Below are positions 8,052 through 17,387 of a DNA stretch of 64,000 nucleotides, piece after piece. The notes beneath the pieces were generated by a model that saw only the letters and a list, made by a program, of their open reading frames with translations, did not search any database and had not been told where the DNA came from. Origin of the DNA: Flavobacteriales bacterium (lineage in GTDB: Bacteria; Bacteroidota; Bacteroidia; Flavobacteriales_F; PHOS-HE28); assembly GCA_016713865.1 (NCBI GenBank), contig JADJOG010000022.1, positions 5,579 to 69,578 on the forward strand, written 5' to 3'. The position numbers and the translations under genes are program-made. The stretch's first letter is position 1. Each line of letters starts with the position of its first letter.

Positions 8052-8638
8052 GGGAATCGTGCTTCTTGGCTCAACGCGCGCTGCAATTGCCGATTGAAGT
8101 CGGCGGCATCGATCTCGAAGGCGCCGAGCGAGCGGGTGAAATCATTGATGTATTGCGAATCGAAGAGCACGTATCCGCCTTCACGCAGTCGGGCCACCAG
8201 TGCATGGAACGCCGCCTTGCCCGCATTGTTCATCCCGAAGAGGCTCTCGCCGAAGAAGGCCCCGCCCAAGGCAACACCGTAGATGCCACCGACGAGACCG
8301 CCGTCGCGCCAGACTTCCACGGAATGCGCATCGCCCAGCCGATGCAAATCCGTGTAGGCCGCGATGAGCCGCTCATCGATCCAGGTCTCCTCGCGGTCGG
8401 CGCAACGGCGCATCACCTCCTCGAAGCAGCGATCAACGGTGATGGTGAAACGGCCAGTGCGCAATTGACGCGAAGTCGTGTCATCCGGGCGCAAGGCATC
8501 CAGATTGAAGACTGCACGGCGGTCAGGTCGATGCAGATACAGTTCACCGTTCGATTCCGCCATCGGGAACCATCCTTGTCTGTATAGCAATCGCAGATCC
8601 TCGGCGCCCAACGCCACATTTGCCCCGATAAGGCTCAT
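8042..8638 (-). CDS. aat: Leucyl/phenylalanyl-tRNA-protein transferase
   Basis: Transfers Leu or Phe from aminoacyl-tRNA to the N-terminus of proteins with basic N-termini, marking them for ClpAP through the N-end rule. The 198 residues carry the family segments LYRQGWFPMAE, GGIYGVALGGAFFGESLF and LFDSQYINDFTRSLGA. An upstream Met exists at 8695, but the start at 8638 forms an ATGA overlap with the protease stop and matches the usual N-terminus, so it is preferred. Confidence 0.93.
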   Translation of the reverse strand: MSLIGANVALGAEDLRLLYRQGWFPMAESNGELYLHRPDRRAVFNLDALRPDDTTSRQLRTGRFTITVDRCFEEVMRRCADREETWIDERLIAAYTDLHRLGDAHSVEVWRDGGLVGGIYGVALGGAFFGESLFGMNNAGKAAFHALVARLREGGYVLFDSQYINDFTRSLGAFEIDAADFNRQLQRALSQEARFPCA

Positions 8639-10279
8639 GGCTTCAGAGCGCGCACCGTGCGCGTGACGCCATCGGCATTCAATCGGAATAACCACAGTCC
8701 GCTTGGCACCCCATCCAATTGATTAACGCGCACTGAGCCGCCTGTGATGAACACGTTTCGCTCCAATGCCACACGACCCGATGCATCCAGCACCTGCAAT
8801 CGCGCGGGGCCATCCTTCATTCCTGGAGCATGAAGATTGACGCGTTCCGCGAACGGATTCGGATAGGCGTAGAGAGGGACGGCACGCTCCAGATTCTCGA
8901 CCGAAGTTGCCGTGAGCCAAGCATGCGCTTGCATGAAATCGGGTATGCCGTAACCCATGCTGTCGTTGGGCGCACTCCAGAGATGCGCGCTGCGGCGAAC
9001 TGCGTCCATCACGTCGTGGGAATTGCGCTGCGGATGCAATTGCCACAAGCATGCGACCAAACCAGCGAGTATCGGCGAAGAGAACGAGGTGCCGTTGAGG
9101 TATCCCGCACTGTCGCCCTGCACGCGCAAGCCGACCGCCCCCCAGCCTAGTGCCATCACATCGGGCTTAACCCGACCATCGGAGCTGGGGCCCCAGGAAC
9201 TAAATGGTGCGTGCTGCCCCTGATCGCCTACCGCACCAACGGCAAGGATATCAATAGCATCTGCCGCGGCACCGATATAGTGCCAAGCACTGCTGCCGCT
9301 ATTGCCCGCGCTTTGGACTGGGATCATCCCCTTCCGAGATGCGATGCCTGCCGCGATGCTCATGCGCGAGGTGGCGCCGTCCATGTCCGCATAGCTGTGA
9401 TCGTGGCTCGGGTCATCGAAGGTGGTGTAGCCCAGCGAGGTATTGAGGACATCCGCGCCAAGGCTATCGAGCACTTCGGCACCAGCGACCCAATTATCCT
9501 CTTCAATCACCAATTCATAGGCGACTTCCTCGGTGCGCAGCAAGGCGTAATCGGCCAGAGGTGCGGTGCCCTGCAAATAGCCCGGGAGGATTCCAGCCAT
9601 GCAGGAAAGCACGCTTCGGCCGTGCCAGTGATCATCGTAAACATCGCCGTCGTGGCTCACCATGTCGCGCGTGAGCACGATGCCTTCGCGCGCGCAGGTC
9701 ATCGAAACCGGCAAGCTCATCCGCGCGGTCGAAGCCCGAATCGAGCACGCCAATGAGCATGCCGAGCCCCTTCGCTTCCATGGCATGCAGCCCATGGCCA
9801 TTCAACATGCTGATCTGCGTCCATGATATTCCGTAATCCTCAGGCTGCCCGCCGCGCGCCACCATTGGAGGCTCTGCCTCCAGTGTGAACTTATCCAGCT
9901 CGGGCATCGTGGTTGCCAGGCGCCGTGTTCCTCGGATAGCAGAAACGAAGGGAAGCTGCGCGATGGCTTCCAGCGCAATCTGATCGGTGGTCCTCACCGT
10001 AATGGCGTTGAACCATTTGCTACGGTTGATCAACTGCACATCACCGGTGGCGAGCACTGCATTGATGTACGCCGGTGGAACCGGAAGATCCAGTTCATCG
10101 ATGGCCACCCCCTGCACGTGCCTGCGCGCGATGGCGCGGGCCGAGAGGAATTGCTCGGGCTCCCCGATCGAGAAAGGGGTGGCATCCTTGTCGGTGAATT
10201 GGATCCAGTACGCATCAGGGCATGTTTGGGCCTGTGACAGTCCTGCAATGAGCAGGAAGGAATAGAGGATTCTCCGCAT
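8635..10279 (-). CDS. Secreted S8 (subtilisin-like) serine protease with T9SS tail, frameshifted
   Basis: About 547 codons in two frames. The N-terminus is a signal peptide (MRRILYSFLLIAGLSQAQ) and pro-region; the catalytic triad is Asp in GVLDSGF, His in HWHGRSVLS and Ser in LNGTSFSSPILAG. The last 80 residues (YAYPNPFAERVNL to the end) are a type A T9SS sorting domain, so the protein is probably secreted and anchored at the cell surface. The frame changes at a CG dinucleotide run at 9687-9695, where loss of one CG unit would explain the shift; the rest is intact, so either slippage or sequence error is likely. It starts 2 bases after the lipoprotein stop. Confidence 0.88.
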
Positions 10280-10281
10280 GA

Positions 10282-10947
10282 TCATTCTGTGCCGTAAGCG
10301 ATGGCGACCATATCGAGCCGCCAGCAGCCCAAGCATCCGGTCGATTGCTGATTCTTGTACTCGCGATACGTCTGCACCATTCCTACGCCTTCGGCCCATC
10401 GCTCTTCGTAGTTATTGGTGATCACCGGGTTCGCTGGTATCACCTGTCGAACGATCGATGTCTTCGCATAAGAAAGCCCCACCCCGCTCCATGCGCGCCC
10501 GACTTCGCGGAAGGCCACCTCCAGTTCCTCGTCCGTATTGTAAACGTTCACATCCCATCGGCGCCCGTTCCGCACGGGAAAGGAGAGTTTCTGTCGCCGC
10601 TTGTTCTCCTCCGTGACCTCCGCCCCGACCTGATCCATGGTGCTCGTCCACACATCACGGATCTCCCATTCACTGTCCGCGTTCAGAACAAACCGATGGA
10701 TGCGCCATGCTGTGCGGCCAGCGGGATCGGTGTATTGCTCCACCACTTTCTCCTTCAATCGGTAGCTCACCGCGCCCACGTTCGCCACGGGGTCGTCGCG
10801 CCACGAGGAATCGACCTGGTATTCGACCCATGCACCAACCTGCCTCGGGAAGTAGCCATAGCCGAGATCCGACTCCTCGGATTGCTCCTTACGACAGGAA
10901 CCCACCAGCACTGCCAAAACCACCAGGAGGATGTGATGCTTCTTCAT
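10282..10947 (-). CDS. Hypothetical lipoprotein
   Basis: A 221-residue protein with a lipoprotein signal (VLAVLVGSCRKEQ, lipidated Cys near residue 18). The mature part is predicted mostly beta, with segments such as YFPRQVGAWVEYQVDSSW and a closing GCLGCWRLD. I do not recognise a named family. It lies 6 bases after mnmA and 2 bases before the S8 protease, so it belongs to the same transcript. Confidence 0.75.
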   Translation of the reverse strand: MKKHHILLVVLAVLVGSCRKEQSEESDLGYGYFPRQVGAWVEYQVDSSWRDDPVANVGAVSYRLKEKVVEQYTDPAGRTAWRIHRFVLNADSEWEIRDVWTSTMDQVGAEVTEENKRRQKLSFPVRNGRRWDVNVYNTDEELEVAFREVGRAWSGVGLSYAKTSIVRQVIPANPVITNNYEERWAEGVGMVQTYREYKNQQSTGCLGCWRLDMVAIAYGTE

Positions 10948-10953
10948 GGTCTT

Positions 10954-12048
10954 CTAGGGGCGGTCGATGAAGCCTCCACCGAGGACCTCTTCACCAATGT
11001 AGAAGACGGCGCTCTGCCCGGGTGCGATGCCTGCGACCGGGGCATGAAATTCCACATGAACGCGCTGATTCTCCATACGCAAGGTGGCAGGGGTGCCCTT
11101 GTCCTTGTACCGGACCTTCACCACGGCCTCGGTTTCAGGAACCAACGCTTCAACAGATTGGAAGTTCGGCTTACGAACCCACATGCTGCGCTTATCGAGA
11201 TCCTGCTTTCGGCCCAGCACCACGGTATTGGTCTCCGGCTTTATGTCTGTAACATACATCGGCTCGCCAGTAGCGATACCCAACCCTTTGCGCTGGCCGA
11301 TAGTGAAGAAAGGATAGCCATCGTGCTCGCCCAGTGTCTCACCATCGGTGCCAACGAGCTTGCCATGGGCCAATTGGGCGGTGGCTTCAGGTTCTTTCCG
11401 CTTCAGGAAGCCACGGTAATCGTTGTCGGGGATGAAGCAGATCTCGTAGCTCTCGCTCTTCTGGGCCAGCTCTGGAAAGCCGCTATCCATGGCGAGCTGA
11501 CGAATCTCGCTCTTGCGGAAGTGGCCGATCGGGAATCGCGTTCGCGCAAGGTTCCTCTGTTCCAATCCCCAAAGCACATAGCTCTGGTCCTTGGTCTCAT
11601 CGCAACCTTTCGAGACCACCCAGCGCCCGTTCTCTTTCAGGCTCGCCTGGGCATAGTGGCCCGTGGCGATGAGCTCGCAATCCATCATGTCGGCGCGCTT
11701 AAGCAGCGCCTCCCATTTGATGAAGGTGTTGCACAGCACGCAGGGATTTGGCGTTCGGCCTGCCATGTACTCGCGGGTGAAGTTCCCGATGATCGCATCG
11801 CCGAATTCCTCGCGGATATCGATGATCATGTGGTGGAAACCTCGGCTCACCGCCATGTTGCGCGCATCGTTGATGCTGTCCAGGTCGCAGCATCCGGTAA
11901 TGCGCTTGCCCCCACTAGCATCGGCATAGTCCCATGTCTTCATGGTCACACCGACCACCTCGTAGCCTTGCTCATGAAGCATGAGCGCCGCAACGGAGCT
12001 GTCCACCCCGCCACTCATGGCAACCAGTATCCGTCCGTGTTTGCTCAT
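10954..12048 (-). CDS. mnmA: tRNA-specific 2-thiouridylase
   Basis: Thiolates uridine 34 of Lys, Glu and Gln tRNAs using ATP and a sulfur relay. The 364 residues match family length. The PP-loop is VAMSGGVDSSVAALML; the catalytic cysteines are in NPCVLCN and YEICFIPDNDY. TGCCDLDSINDARNMA and TIGQRKGLGI are also typical. It is the first gene of a packed minus-strand run through 7638. Confidence 0.95.
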   Translation of the reverse strand: MSKHGRILVAMSGGVDSSVAALMLHEQGYEVVGVTMKTWDYADASGGKRITGCCDLDSINDARNMAVSRGFHHMIIDIREEFGDAIIGNFTREYMAGRTPNPCVLCNTFIKWEALLKRADMMDCELIATGHYAQASLKENGRWVVSKGCDETKDQSYVLWGLEQRNLARTRFPIGHFRKSEIRQLAMDSGFPELAQKSESYEICFIPDNDYRGFLKRKEPEATAQLAHGKLVGTDGETLGEHDGYPFFTIGQRKGLGIATGEPMYVTDIKPETNTVVLGRKQDLDKRSMWVRKPNFQSVEALVPETEAVVKVRYKDKGTPATLRMENQRVHVEFHAPVAGIAPGQSAVFYIGEEVLGGGFIDRP

Positions 12049-12157
12049 GCGGAATACATGATTGAAGCAGGCAATTGGGTGCAGGCAAATAAAGAATCTG
12101 CTCGCACACTGCTGGCTGCCGACTGCACGCTGCCTAATGTGCTTCGTACGATGCTCA

Positions 12158-13147
12158 TCACTTCTGCTGCGCTATTCCTCCAACATACTTCGTCGTCTTC
12201 ACGAGCTTTCCTTTTTCATCGTACTCCTTCAATTCGCCTTCCAGCAAATCATTCACGTAAACGCCTTCGCGCTTCTTCGTCTGGCCTTCCAGCACGCGCT
12301 CAACATCGCCCGGAGCACCAGTGACGGGATCGGGCTTCACAGGTTTCAAGGTCCATTGCCCGTTGTTGTGCCACTCGGTGAATGCGCCTTCGCGCTTGCC
12401 CCGCAAGTAGGTGTATTGGCTCATCGGGCGTTCATCGTCGAAGTATTCGGCGAACACGCCATTCTCTTTCCGCTCGCGCACCAGCTGGCCCCGCGCGTAC
12501 AAGGCCACGACTTGGAGTGTGCCGTCCTTATTGAAGTAATGCCATGTTCCGTCGCGATCACCATTCACCACCGTGCCCTCGATCTCCTTCTTCCCATCCG
12601 GGAAATAGAAGACCATTGTGCCCTCGGCTTCACCATTGGCGTAGGTCGCTTCGGACTTCAGCTTTCCATTGCTGAACCAGCTCTTGCTCAAGCCGTGCAG
12701 CAATCCGGCCTTCCGCTCCTCTCTCTCAGCAAGCTGGCCGTTCGGGTAATAGGAGAGCTGCTCCCCATCCAGCTTCCCGTTCGAATACCGCTCCACCTTA
12801 CGCAGCGAACCATCCTCAGCGTAGTAATTCCATGTGCTATCCTTCTCTTGACCGATGTACTTGCCTCGCGCCAAGGGCTGCCCATTGGGGTGAAAATGCT
12901 CCGCGTGGCTGATGCGTCCATCTCCTGCATGCCTTTGCACTGAAGTCAGCTTCCCGTACTCATCGTAATGCCGGAATTCCCCAACAGGCTTATCGTCCTT
13001 GAAGGTTCCGGAATAGCGCAACTGCCCATTTGGCCAGATCTTGCTCCATTCGCCCTGCTTTCGGCCCTTGGCATCGGTGGTATTAGGCTGCGCATAGGAA
13101 ATGTCTGCGATGACGAGGAACGACCAGAGGATGAGCAAGCGTGGCAT
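12158..13147 (-). CDS. Secreted MORN-repeat (YwqK-like) protein
   Basis: A 329-residue exported protein (signal peptide MPRLLILWSFLVIADISYAQ) built of about ten MORN-like units, each with the pattern YYPNGQLAER, WFSNGKLKSEATYANG or YFPDGKKEIEGTVVNG. Such repeats are common in Bacteroidota proteins annotated as YwqK-family; the role is unclear and a true antitoxin function is doubtful. The start at 13147 is chosen because of the signal peptide and a promoter box 7 bases upstream; the frame is open further upstream but without support. Confidence 0.8.
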   Translation of the reverse strand: MPRLLILWSFLVIADISYAQPNTTDAKGRKQGEWSKIWPNGQLRYSGTFKDDKPVGEFRHYDEYGKLTSVQRHAGDGRISHAEHFHPNGQPLARGKYIGQEKDSTWNYYAEDGSLRKVERYSNGKLDGEQLSYYPNGQLAEREERKAGLLHGLSKSWFSNGKLKSEATYANGEAEGTMVFYFPDGKKEIEGTVVNGDRDGTWHYFNKDGTLQVVALYARGQLVRERKENGVFAEYFDDERPMSQYTYLRGKREGAFTEWHNNGQWTLKPVKPDPVTGAPGDVERVLEGQTKKREGVYVNDLLEGELKEYDEKGKLVKTTKYVGGIAQQK

Positions 13148-13154
13148 GGCGGCG

Positions 13155-13162
13155 CGAAGGTA
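13155..13162 (-). promoter_or_regulatory. TAnnTTCG promoter box for the MORN protein
   Basis: On the minus strand TACCTTCG ends 7 bases before the ATG at 13147. It has the same form as boxes before several other genes in this window. Confidence 0.4.
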
Positions 13163-13229
13163 CTTGCCCGTTGACGCAGGAAATGTCATGAACATGAGCG
13201 GCTTGTAGAGTGGCGCGTAGGCAAGTGCC

Positions 13230-14543
13230 ATGCCCTTCGGCGCCGCTGGCTTTCTTTGTCGCGTGCGCCGCCTGTTGATCAAGAACGCCAAAGCTCTTGT
13301 GGGAACCAGCCCGCTCGGCATGAACTGCTACCGGGGCGCCTCCATGGCAGATCTGCCGATGATCGAGGATGGTTGGCTTGCCGCCGAAGATGGCCGCATA
13401 ACGGGATTGGGCGCAATGACCGATTTCCCCGGAATAACGGATTGGAAGGATCTTACCCTGATCGATGCCACTGGCCGATTCGTATTGCCTGGCTGGTGCG
13501 ACTCGCATACGCATGTGGTGTTCGCCGCGCCGCGCGAAGAGGAGTTCGTTGACAAGATCAAAGGACTCAGCTACCAGGAGATCGCCGCACGTGGCGGAGG
13601 AATCCTGAACAGCGCTATGAAGCTGCGCGCCATGGATGAGGAATCACTGTACCACCATGCGAAGGCACGGCTCGAGGAGATGATGAGGCTGGGCACTGTG
13701 GCCGTTGAGATCAAGAGCGGCTACGGGCTTTCGCTGGAGAGCGAGCTGAAGATGCTGCGTGTGATCCGCAGGCTGAAAGAGACAATGCCTTTGCCAGTGA
13801 AGGCAAGTTTACTGGCCGCTCATGCTTTGCCGCCGGAATTCAACGGGAATCGTGAAGGCTACCTCCGGATGATTTGCGACGACCTGATCCCGCAAGTTGC
13901 CCGCGAGGGATTGGCCGACTTCGTGGATGTGTTCTGCGAGACAAACTATTTCACGGTGGCCGAGATGGAGAATGTGCTGAAAGCTGGTAATGCCTTCGGG
14001 CTCCGAGGAAAAGTGCACGTGAATCAGTTCACCAGCATTGGCGCAGTGCAAGCCGCGATCAAGCACGAAGCACTGAGCATCGACCACCTTGAAGTGCTGG
14101 ACGAATTGGATATCGAAGCGCTGACCGCGAGCTTAGCTGCTGCCGCGCCATTCACAACGCTGCTCCCCTCGTGCTCCTTCTTCTTGCGCATTCCGTATGC
14201 TCCCGCCAGAGCATTGATCGAGCGCGGCCTGTCCGTGGTGCTTGCGAGTGACTTCAATCCAGGGAGCACGCCTAGCGGCAACCTGAACCTGGTGCTCTCG
14301 CTCGCATGCATCCAGATGCGGATGCTTCCTGAAGAAGCCATCGCAGCACTCACCTTGAACGGTGCTGCGGCCATGGACCTGCAGGACGAATTGGGCAGCC
14401 TTACCCCGGGCAAGCGCGCAAGCCTGATCATAACCAAGGAGATTCCTTCGCTAGCCTATTTGCCCTACGCTTTCGGCAACGACAACATCGATACCGTGCT
14501 CATTGATGGAAAGCCAATCCGCTCCGGAGCAGCGCTCCAATGA
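13230..14543 (+). CDS. hutI: Imidazolonepropionase
   Basis: Opens 4-imidazolone-5-propionate to N-formimidoyl-glutamate in histidine degradation. It is an amidohydrolase: metal-binding HTHVVFA after LPGWCDSHTH, EIKSGYGLSLESELKML, HVNQF, and the late metal Asp in LASDFNPGSTPSGN. The true start is probably not the ATG at 13230: the family begins at about LLIKNAKALVGT, so GTG 13263 or TTG 13275 is likelier, just after a TTTCTTTG box at 13251-13258. The next steps use FtcD, encoded at 52450; hutH and hutU are not in this window. Confidence 0.93.
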   Translation: MPFGAAGFLCRVRRLLIKNAKALVGTSPLGMNCYRGASMADLPMIEDGWLAAEDGRITGLGAMTDFPGITDWKDLTLIDATGRFVLPGWCDSHTHVVFAAPREEEFVDKIKGLSYQEIAARGGGILNSAMKLRAMDEESLYHHAKARLEEMMRLGTVAVEIKSGYGLSLESELKMLRVIRRLKETMPLPVKASLLAAHALPPEFNGNREGYLRMICDDLIPQVAREGLADFVDVFCETNYFTVAEMENVLKAGNAFGLRGKVHVNQFTSIGAVQAAIKHEALSIDHLEVLDELDIEALTASLAAAAPFTTLLPSCSFFLRIPYAPARALIERGLSVVLASDFNPGSTPSGNLNLVLSLACIQMRMLPEEAIAALTLNGAAAMDLQDELGSLTPGKRASLIITKEIPSLAYLPYAFGNDNIDTVLIDGKPIRSGAALQ

Positions 14544-15297
14544 TTTCATGCCCTTGGATCCCGGCCGCCCCGCCGGGCTCGAATTCGCCATGGGCGTGGC
14601 ACTCTTCGCCATTATCCTGGTAGTCTTCCTTCTTGTGCAGGGCTACGCGCTCGTGCATGGCGTGATTGCGCTTACGCCTGACCTTCAGCAAAGCGCGTTC
14701 TCCCTTGCTCTTTTTGAGGACCCTCTATTCAAGCAGCGCCTTACCGATCTGGCTTACCATGGCGATCTGGTAGGCATGGAATCAGCTTGGAGCGCTGGCA
14801 TCTGCACGGCATTGATCTTCCTGCTCGCCTGGCGTTGGAAACGTGATAAGACTGGGCTGCTGCTAGGCCTCCGCCTACCGAACCCGAAACAGATGCTCAT
14901 TTGGGTTGCTGTTTTCGCAGCTACAGCGGCCTTGATCGAAATGCTGGCTGCTTTCATACCCGCATTCAGAACGGATTTCATGCAGAAGGTCGTGGCTTCA
15001 ACCACGAATTGGCCTGTGCTCGTTCTCGGCGTTGTGCTGCTCGGCCCACTGTTCGAAGAGCTGCTGCTTCGTGGACTGCTATTCGGATCGTTGCGTCATA
15101 TCGTCGATGAGCATGCCAGCATCGCCATAACGGCTGGGGTCTTCGCTGTGATGCACCTGCAATACAGCCCAGCGATCATGCTGCTGATCCTGATCATGGG
15201 CATTGTCCTTGGCTACGCGCGAGCCCGGTCTGGCTCCATCTGGGTGCCCGTGCTGCTGCATATGGTCAACAATGGTATGAGCGTGCTTTGGCCTTAG
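14506..15297 (+). CDS. CPBP-family intramembrane metalloprotease
   Basis: A polytopic membrane protein of about 263 residues with the CPBP (Abi/CAAX-like) motifs: FEELLLRGLLFG with the catalytic Glu pair, AVMHLQYSP with a His, and VLLHMVNNGMSVLWP with the final His and Asn. Hydrophobic segments begin near residues 28, 97, 127 and 165. The substrate is unknown; some members cleave prenylated peptides, others act in immunity or signalling. The ATG at 14506 overlaps hutI; the ATG at 14548 is an alternative start just after the hutI stop. Confidence 0.85.
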   Translation: MESQSAPEQRSNDFMPLDPGRPAGLEFAMGVALFAIILVVFLLVQGYALVHGVIALTPDLQQSAFSLALFEDPLFKQRLTDLAYHGDLVGMESAWSAGICTALIFLLAWRWKRDKTGLLLGLRLPNPKQMLIWVAVFAATAALIEMLAAFIPAFRTDFMQKVVASTTNWPVLVLGVVLLGPLFEELLLRGLLFGSLRHIVDEHASIAITAGVFAVMHLQYSPAIMLLILIMGIVLGYARARSGSIWVPVLLHMVNNGMSVLWP

Positions 15298-15321
15298 CTC
15301 ATGCGCCGATACAATAAGCAG

Positions 15322-15345
15322 AAAGGCTCCCGTGAAGGAGCCTTT
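15322..15345. terminator. Bidirectional hairpin terminator
   Basis: AAAGGCTCC pairs perfectly with GGAGCCTTT across a 6-base loop, between the convergent CPBP and rplS genes. It has no strong U tract on either side. Confidence 0.6.
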
Positions 15346-15364
15346 CCATGGTTCGATTGAAGAC

Positions 15365-15736
15365 CTACTTGGCCGCCGTGGCCTCAACAGCCTGGCGCTT
15401 TTCAGTGATCCGGGCGCTCTTGCCGCGGCGGTCACGCAAGTAGAAGATCCGCGCGCGACGCACATCACCACGCTTGTTCACGTCGATCTTGTCGATGAAG
15501 GGTGACGCTACGGGGAAGATGCGCTCCACCCCAACGCTTCCGCTCATCTTCCTAACGGTGAAGGTGGCGGTGCTGCCGCTGCCTTTGCGCTGGATGACCA
15601 CGCCTTGGAATTGCTGGATGCGCTCCTTATTGCCCTCGACGATTTTGTAGTGAACGGTGATCGTATCGCCGGCTTTGAATTCCGGCAGCGCGTTCAATGG
15701 CGCTAGTTCTTTCTCGAGTTGCTTGATGCGGTCCAT
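15365..15736 (-). CDS. rplS: 50S ribosomal protein L19
   Basis: Ribosomal protein at the interface of the two subunits. Family segments are FKAGDTITVHYKIVEGNKER, IQQFQGVVIQRKG, TFTVRKMSGSVGVERIFP and ARIFYLRDRRGKSARI. The start at MDRIKQLEKEL (15736) gives 123 residues, close to the usual length; an in-frame ATG at 15778 would add 14 residues. It follows trmD by about 100 bases, as in many bacteria. Confidence 0.95.
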   Translation of the reverse strand: MDRIKQLEKELAPLNALPEFKAGDTITVHYKIVEGNKERIQQFQGVVIQRKGSGSTATFTVRKMSGSVGVERIFPVASPFIDKIDVNKRGDVRRARIFYLRDRRGKSARITEKRQAVEATAAK

Positions 15737-15840
15737 GACCTTCTGGATTTTCGGGCTGCCCAGAGGCCCAGGCGACAAGCGCTGGGCATACGGTCCCGGA
15801 TTCGGGGCCGCAATAGTACGGATCTTATTCGCTCGTGCGG

Positions 15841-16533
15841 TCAGTCCCCCCCTTGCTCTGGAGGCAGCAGATGCGGTCGGCGGTTCCGGGTGCGTTCAAC
15901 AGCTTGCTCATATCGCCAAGAGTCAATCCTGGCCTGATGCCCGCTCATGAGTACTTCGGGCACCTTCCACCCCTGATAATCAGCGGGACGCGTATATGCA
16001 GGAGGGGCTACGAGCCCATCCTGAAAACTGTCACTCAAGGCCGAGGTCTCATCGCCGATGACCCCTGGCACCAACCGGATGACCGCATCACTGAGAACGG
16101 CCGCTGCCAATTCCCCACCCGTGAGCACATAATCTCCGATGCTCACTTCCCGCGTGATGAGGTGTTCTCGAACGCGCTCGTCAACCCCTTTGTAATGGCC
16201 ACAAAGGATGATGAGGTTCCCGCATGTGCTCAGGCGGTTGGTCAGTGGCTGATCCAGCATTTGGCCATCGGGACTCATGTATATCACCTCGTCATAGGTC
16301 CGCTCTGACTTGAGTTGCTCTATGGCACGATGGATCGGCTCAACCTGCATGACCATCCCAGCCCCCCCTCCGAAGGGATAATCGTCTACCCGGCGATGCT
16401 TATCCGTGCTCCATGTCCTGAGGTCATGGACTTGGATCTCAACTAGGCCCTTGGACTGAGCCCTTTGCACGATGCTCTCGCCGAACCAGCTCGCCAGCAG
16501 ATCCGGGAGCACTGTGATGATATCGATGCGCAT
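15841..16533 (-). CDS. trmD: tRNA (guanine-N1)-methyltransferase
   Basis: Methylates G37 of tRNAs with a following G36, preventing frameshifts. It is a SPOUT knotted methyltransferase of 230 residues: MRIDIITVLPDLL start, DDYPFGGGAGMVM, the knot segment LCGHYKGVDERVREHL and IGDYVLTGGELAA. The start at 16533 matches the family N-terminus; the frame is open to 16560. It probably shares a transcript with rplS. Confidence 0.96.
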   Translation of the reverse strand: MRIDIITVLPDLLASWFGESIVQRAQSKGLVEIQVHDLRTWSTDKHRRVDDYPFGGGAGMVMQVEPIHRAIEQLKSERTYDEVIYMSPDGQMLDQPLTNRLSTCGNLIILCGHYKGVDERVREHLITREVSIGDYVLTGGELAAAVLSDAVIRLVPGVIGDETSALSDSFQDGLVAPPAYTRPADYQGWKVPEVLMSGHQARIDSWRYEQAVERTRNRRPHLLPPEQGGD

Positions 16534-16643
16534 GGGCGCAAAGATCCCATTGCAGCGCATTCAATGGCAGCGACCCCGGCATTCGAATCAGCGCCATACC
16601 TTCGGCACAGTGGTTGCCAACGGCGCGAACCACATTATACAAC

Positions 16644-17369
16644 ATGAAGAAACTCCTGATCCTCACGGCCATCATGCTCCTTGGCATGAGGGCTCACGCG
16701 CAAAAACACGTTTACGAAGACTTGCTGGTCCTTTTCGTTGACGAGAAATACGAGAAGTGCATTTTCAAGGCTGAGGCCTACACCCAAGCTGAAGCTACGA
16801 AAAAGGATGCTCTGCCCTTCTTCTACGTAAGCATGTGCCTTTTCGAGATGAGCAAGCAGGAGAAATACGCAGTCGATTACCCCAAGGCGAAGCGGGATGC
16901 TGCCAAATGGGCGGAGAAATACCGCAAGAAGGACAAGGACAAGGAGTTCTTCGGCAACTATGAGGACTATTGGGCGGAGTTGAACACCGCGTCATTTCAG
17001 GACGGAGAGAATTTCCTCGATGACCCCAAGGGCGTGAGCAAGGCGAAGCAGATCTTCGACGGGATGACCGGATATTTCCCGGAGAATCCGGGAGCGTGGC
17101 TGATGCTTGCCATGAGCCAGTACAAGAGCAACATGGTGAAGGAAGGCGACATCAGCGTGAAGGAATTCGATAAGGTGCTTGGTGCCGCAGGTGATATCGG
17201 TACCTTACCGAAAGACCAGAAGACGCTCCTCAAGAATGCATTGATCCGATATGCGGATTACCTCGTGAGCAAAGGCCAGCGCGATCGGGCGAAGCAATAT
17301 GCGGCACTCGGCAAGGACCACTTCATGGAGGAGCCCGATTTTAAGGGCATGTGGGAGGGACTTCGCTAG
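16644..17369 (+). CDS. Secreted hypothetical protein with TPR-like helices
   Basis: A 241-residue exported protein (signal peptide MKKLLILTAIMLLGMRAHAQ) that looks wholly helical. Segments such as YFPENPGAWLMLAMSQYKSN and LLKNALIRYADYLVSKGQRD suggest TPR-like repeats. I do not recognise a named family. The start at 16644 is chosen for the signal peptide; the frame is open 10 codons further upstream. It converges on aroC. Confidence 0.75.
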   Translation: MKKLLILTAIMLLGMRAHAQKHVYEDLLVLFVDEKYEKCIFKAEAYTQAEATKKDALPFFYVSMCLFEMSKQEKYAVDYPKAKRDAAKWAEKYRKKDKDKEFFGNYEDYWAELNTASFQDGENFLDDPKGVSKAKQIFDGMTGYFPENPGAWLMLAMSQYKSNMVKEGDISVKEFDKVLGAAGDIGTLPKDQKTLLKNALIRYADYLVSKGQRDRAKQYAALGKDHFMEEPDFKGMWEGLR

Positions 17370-17387
17370 AGCGCGTCCCTTTGACCA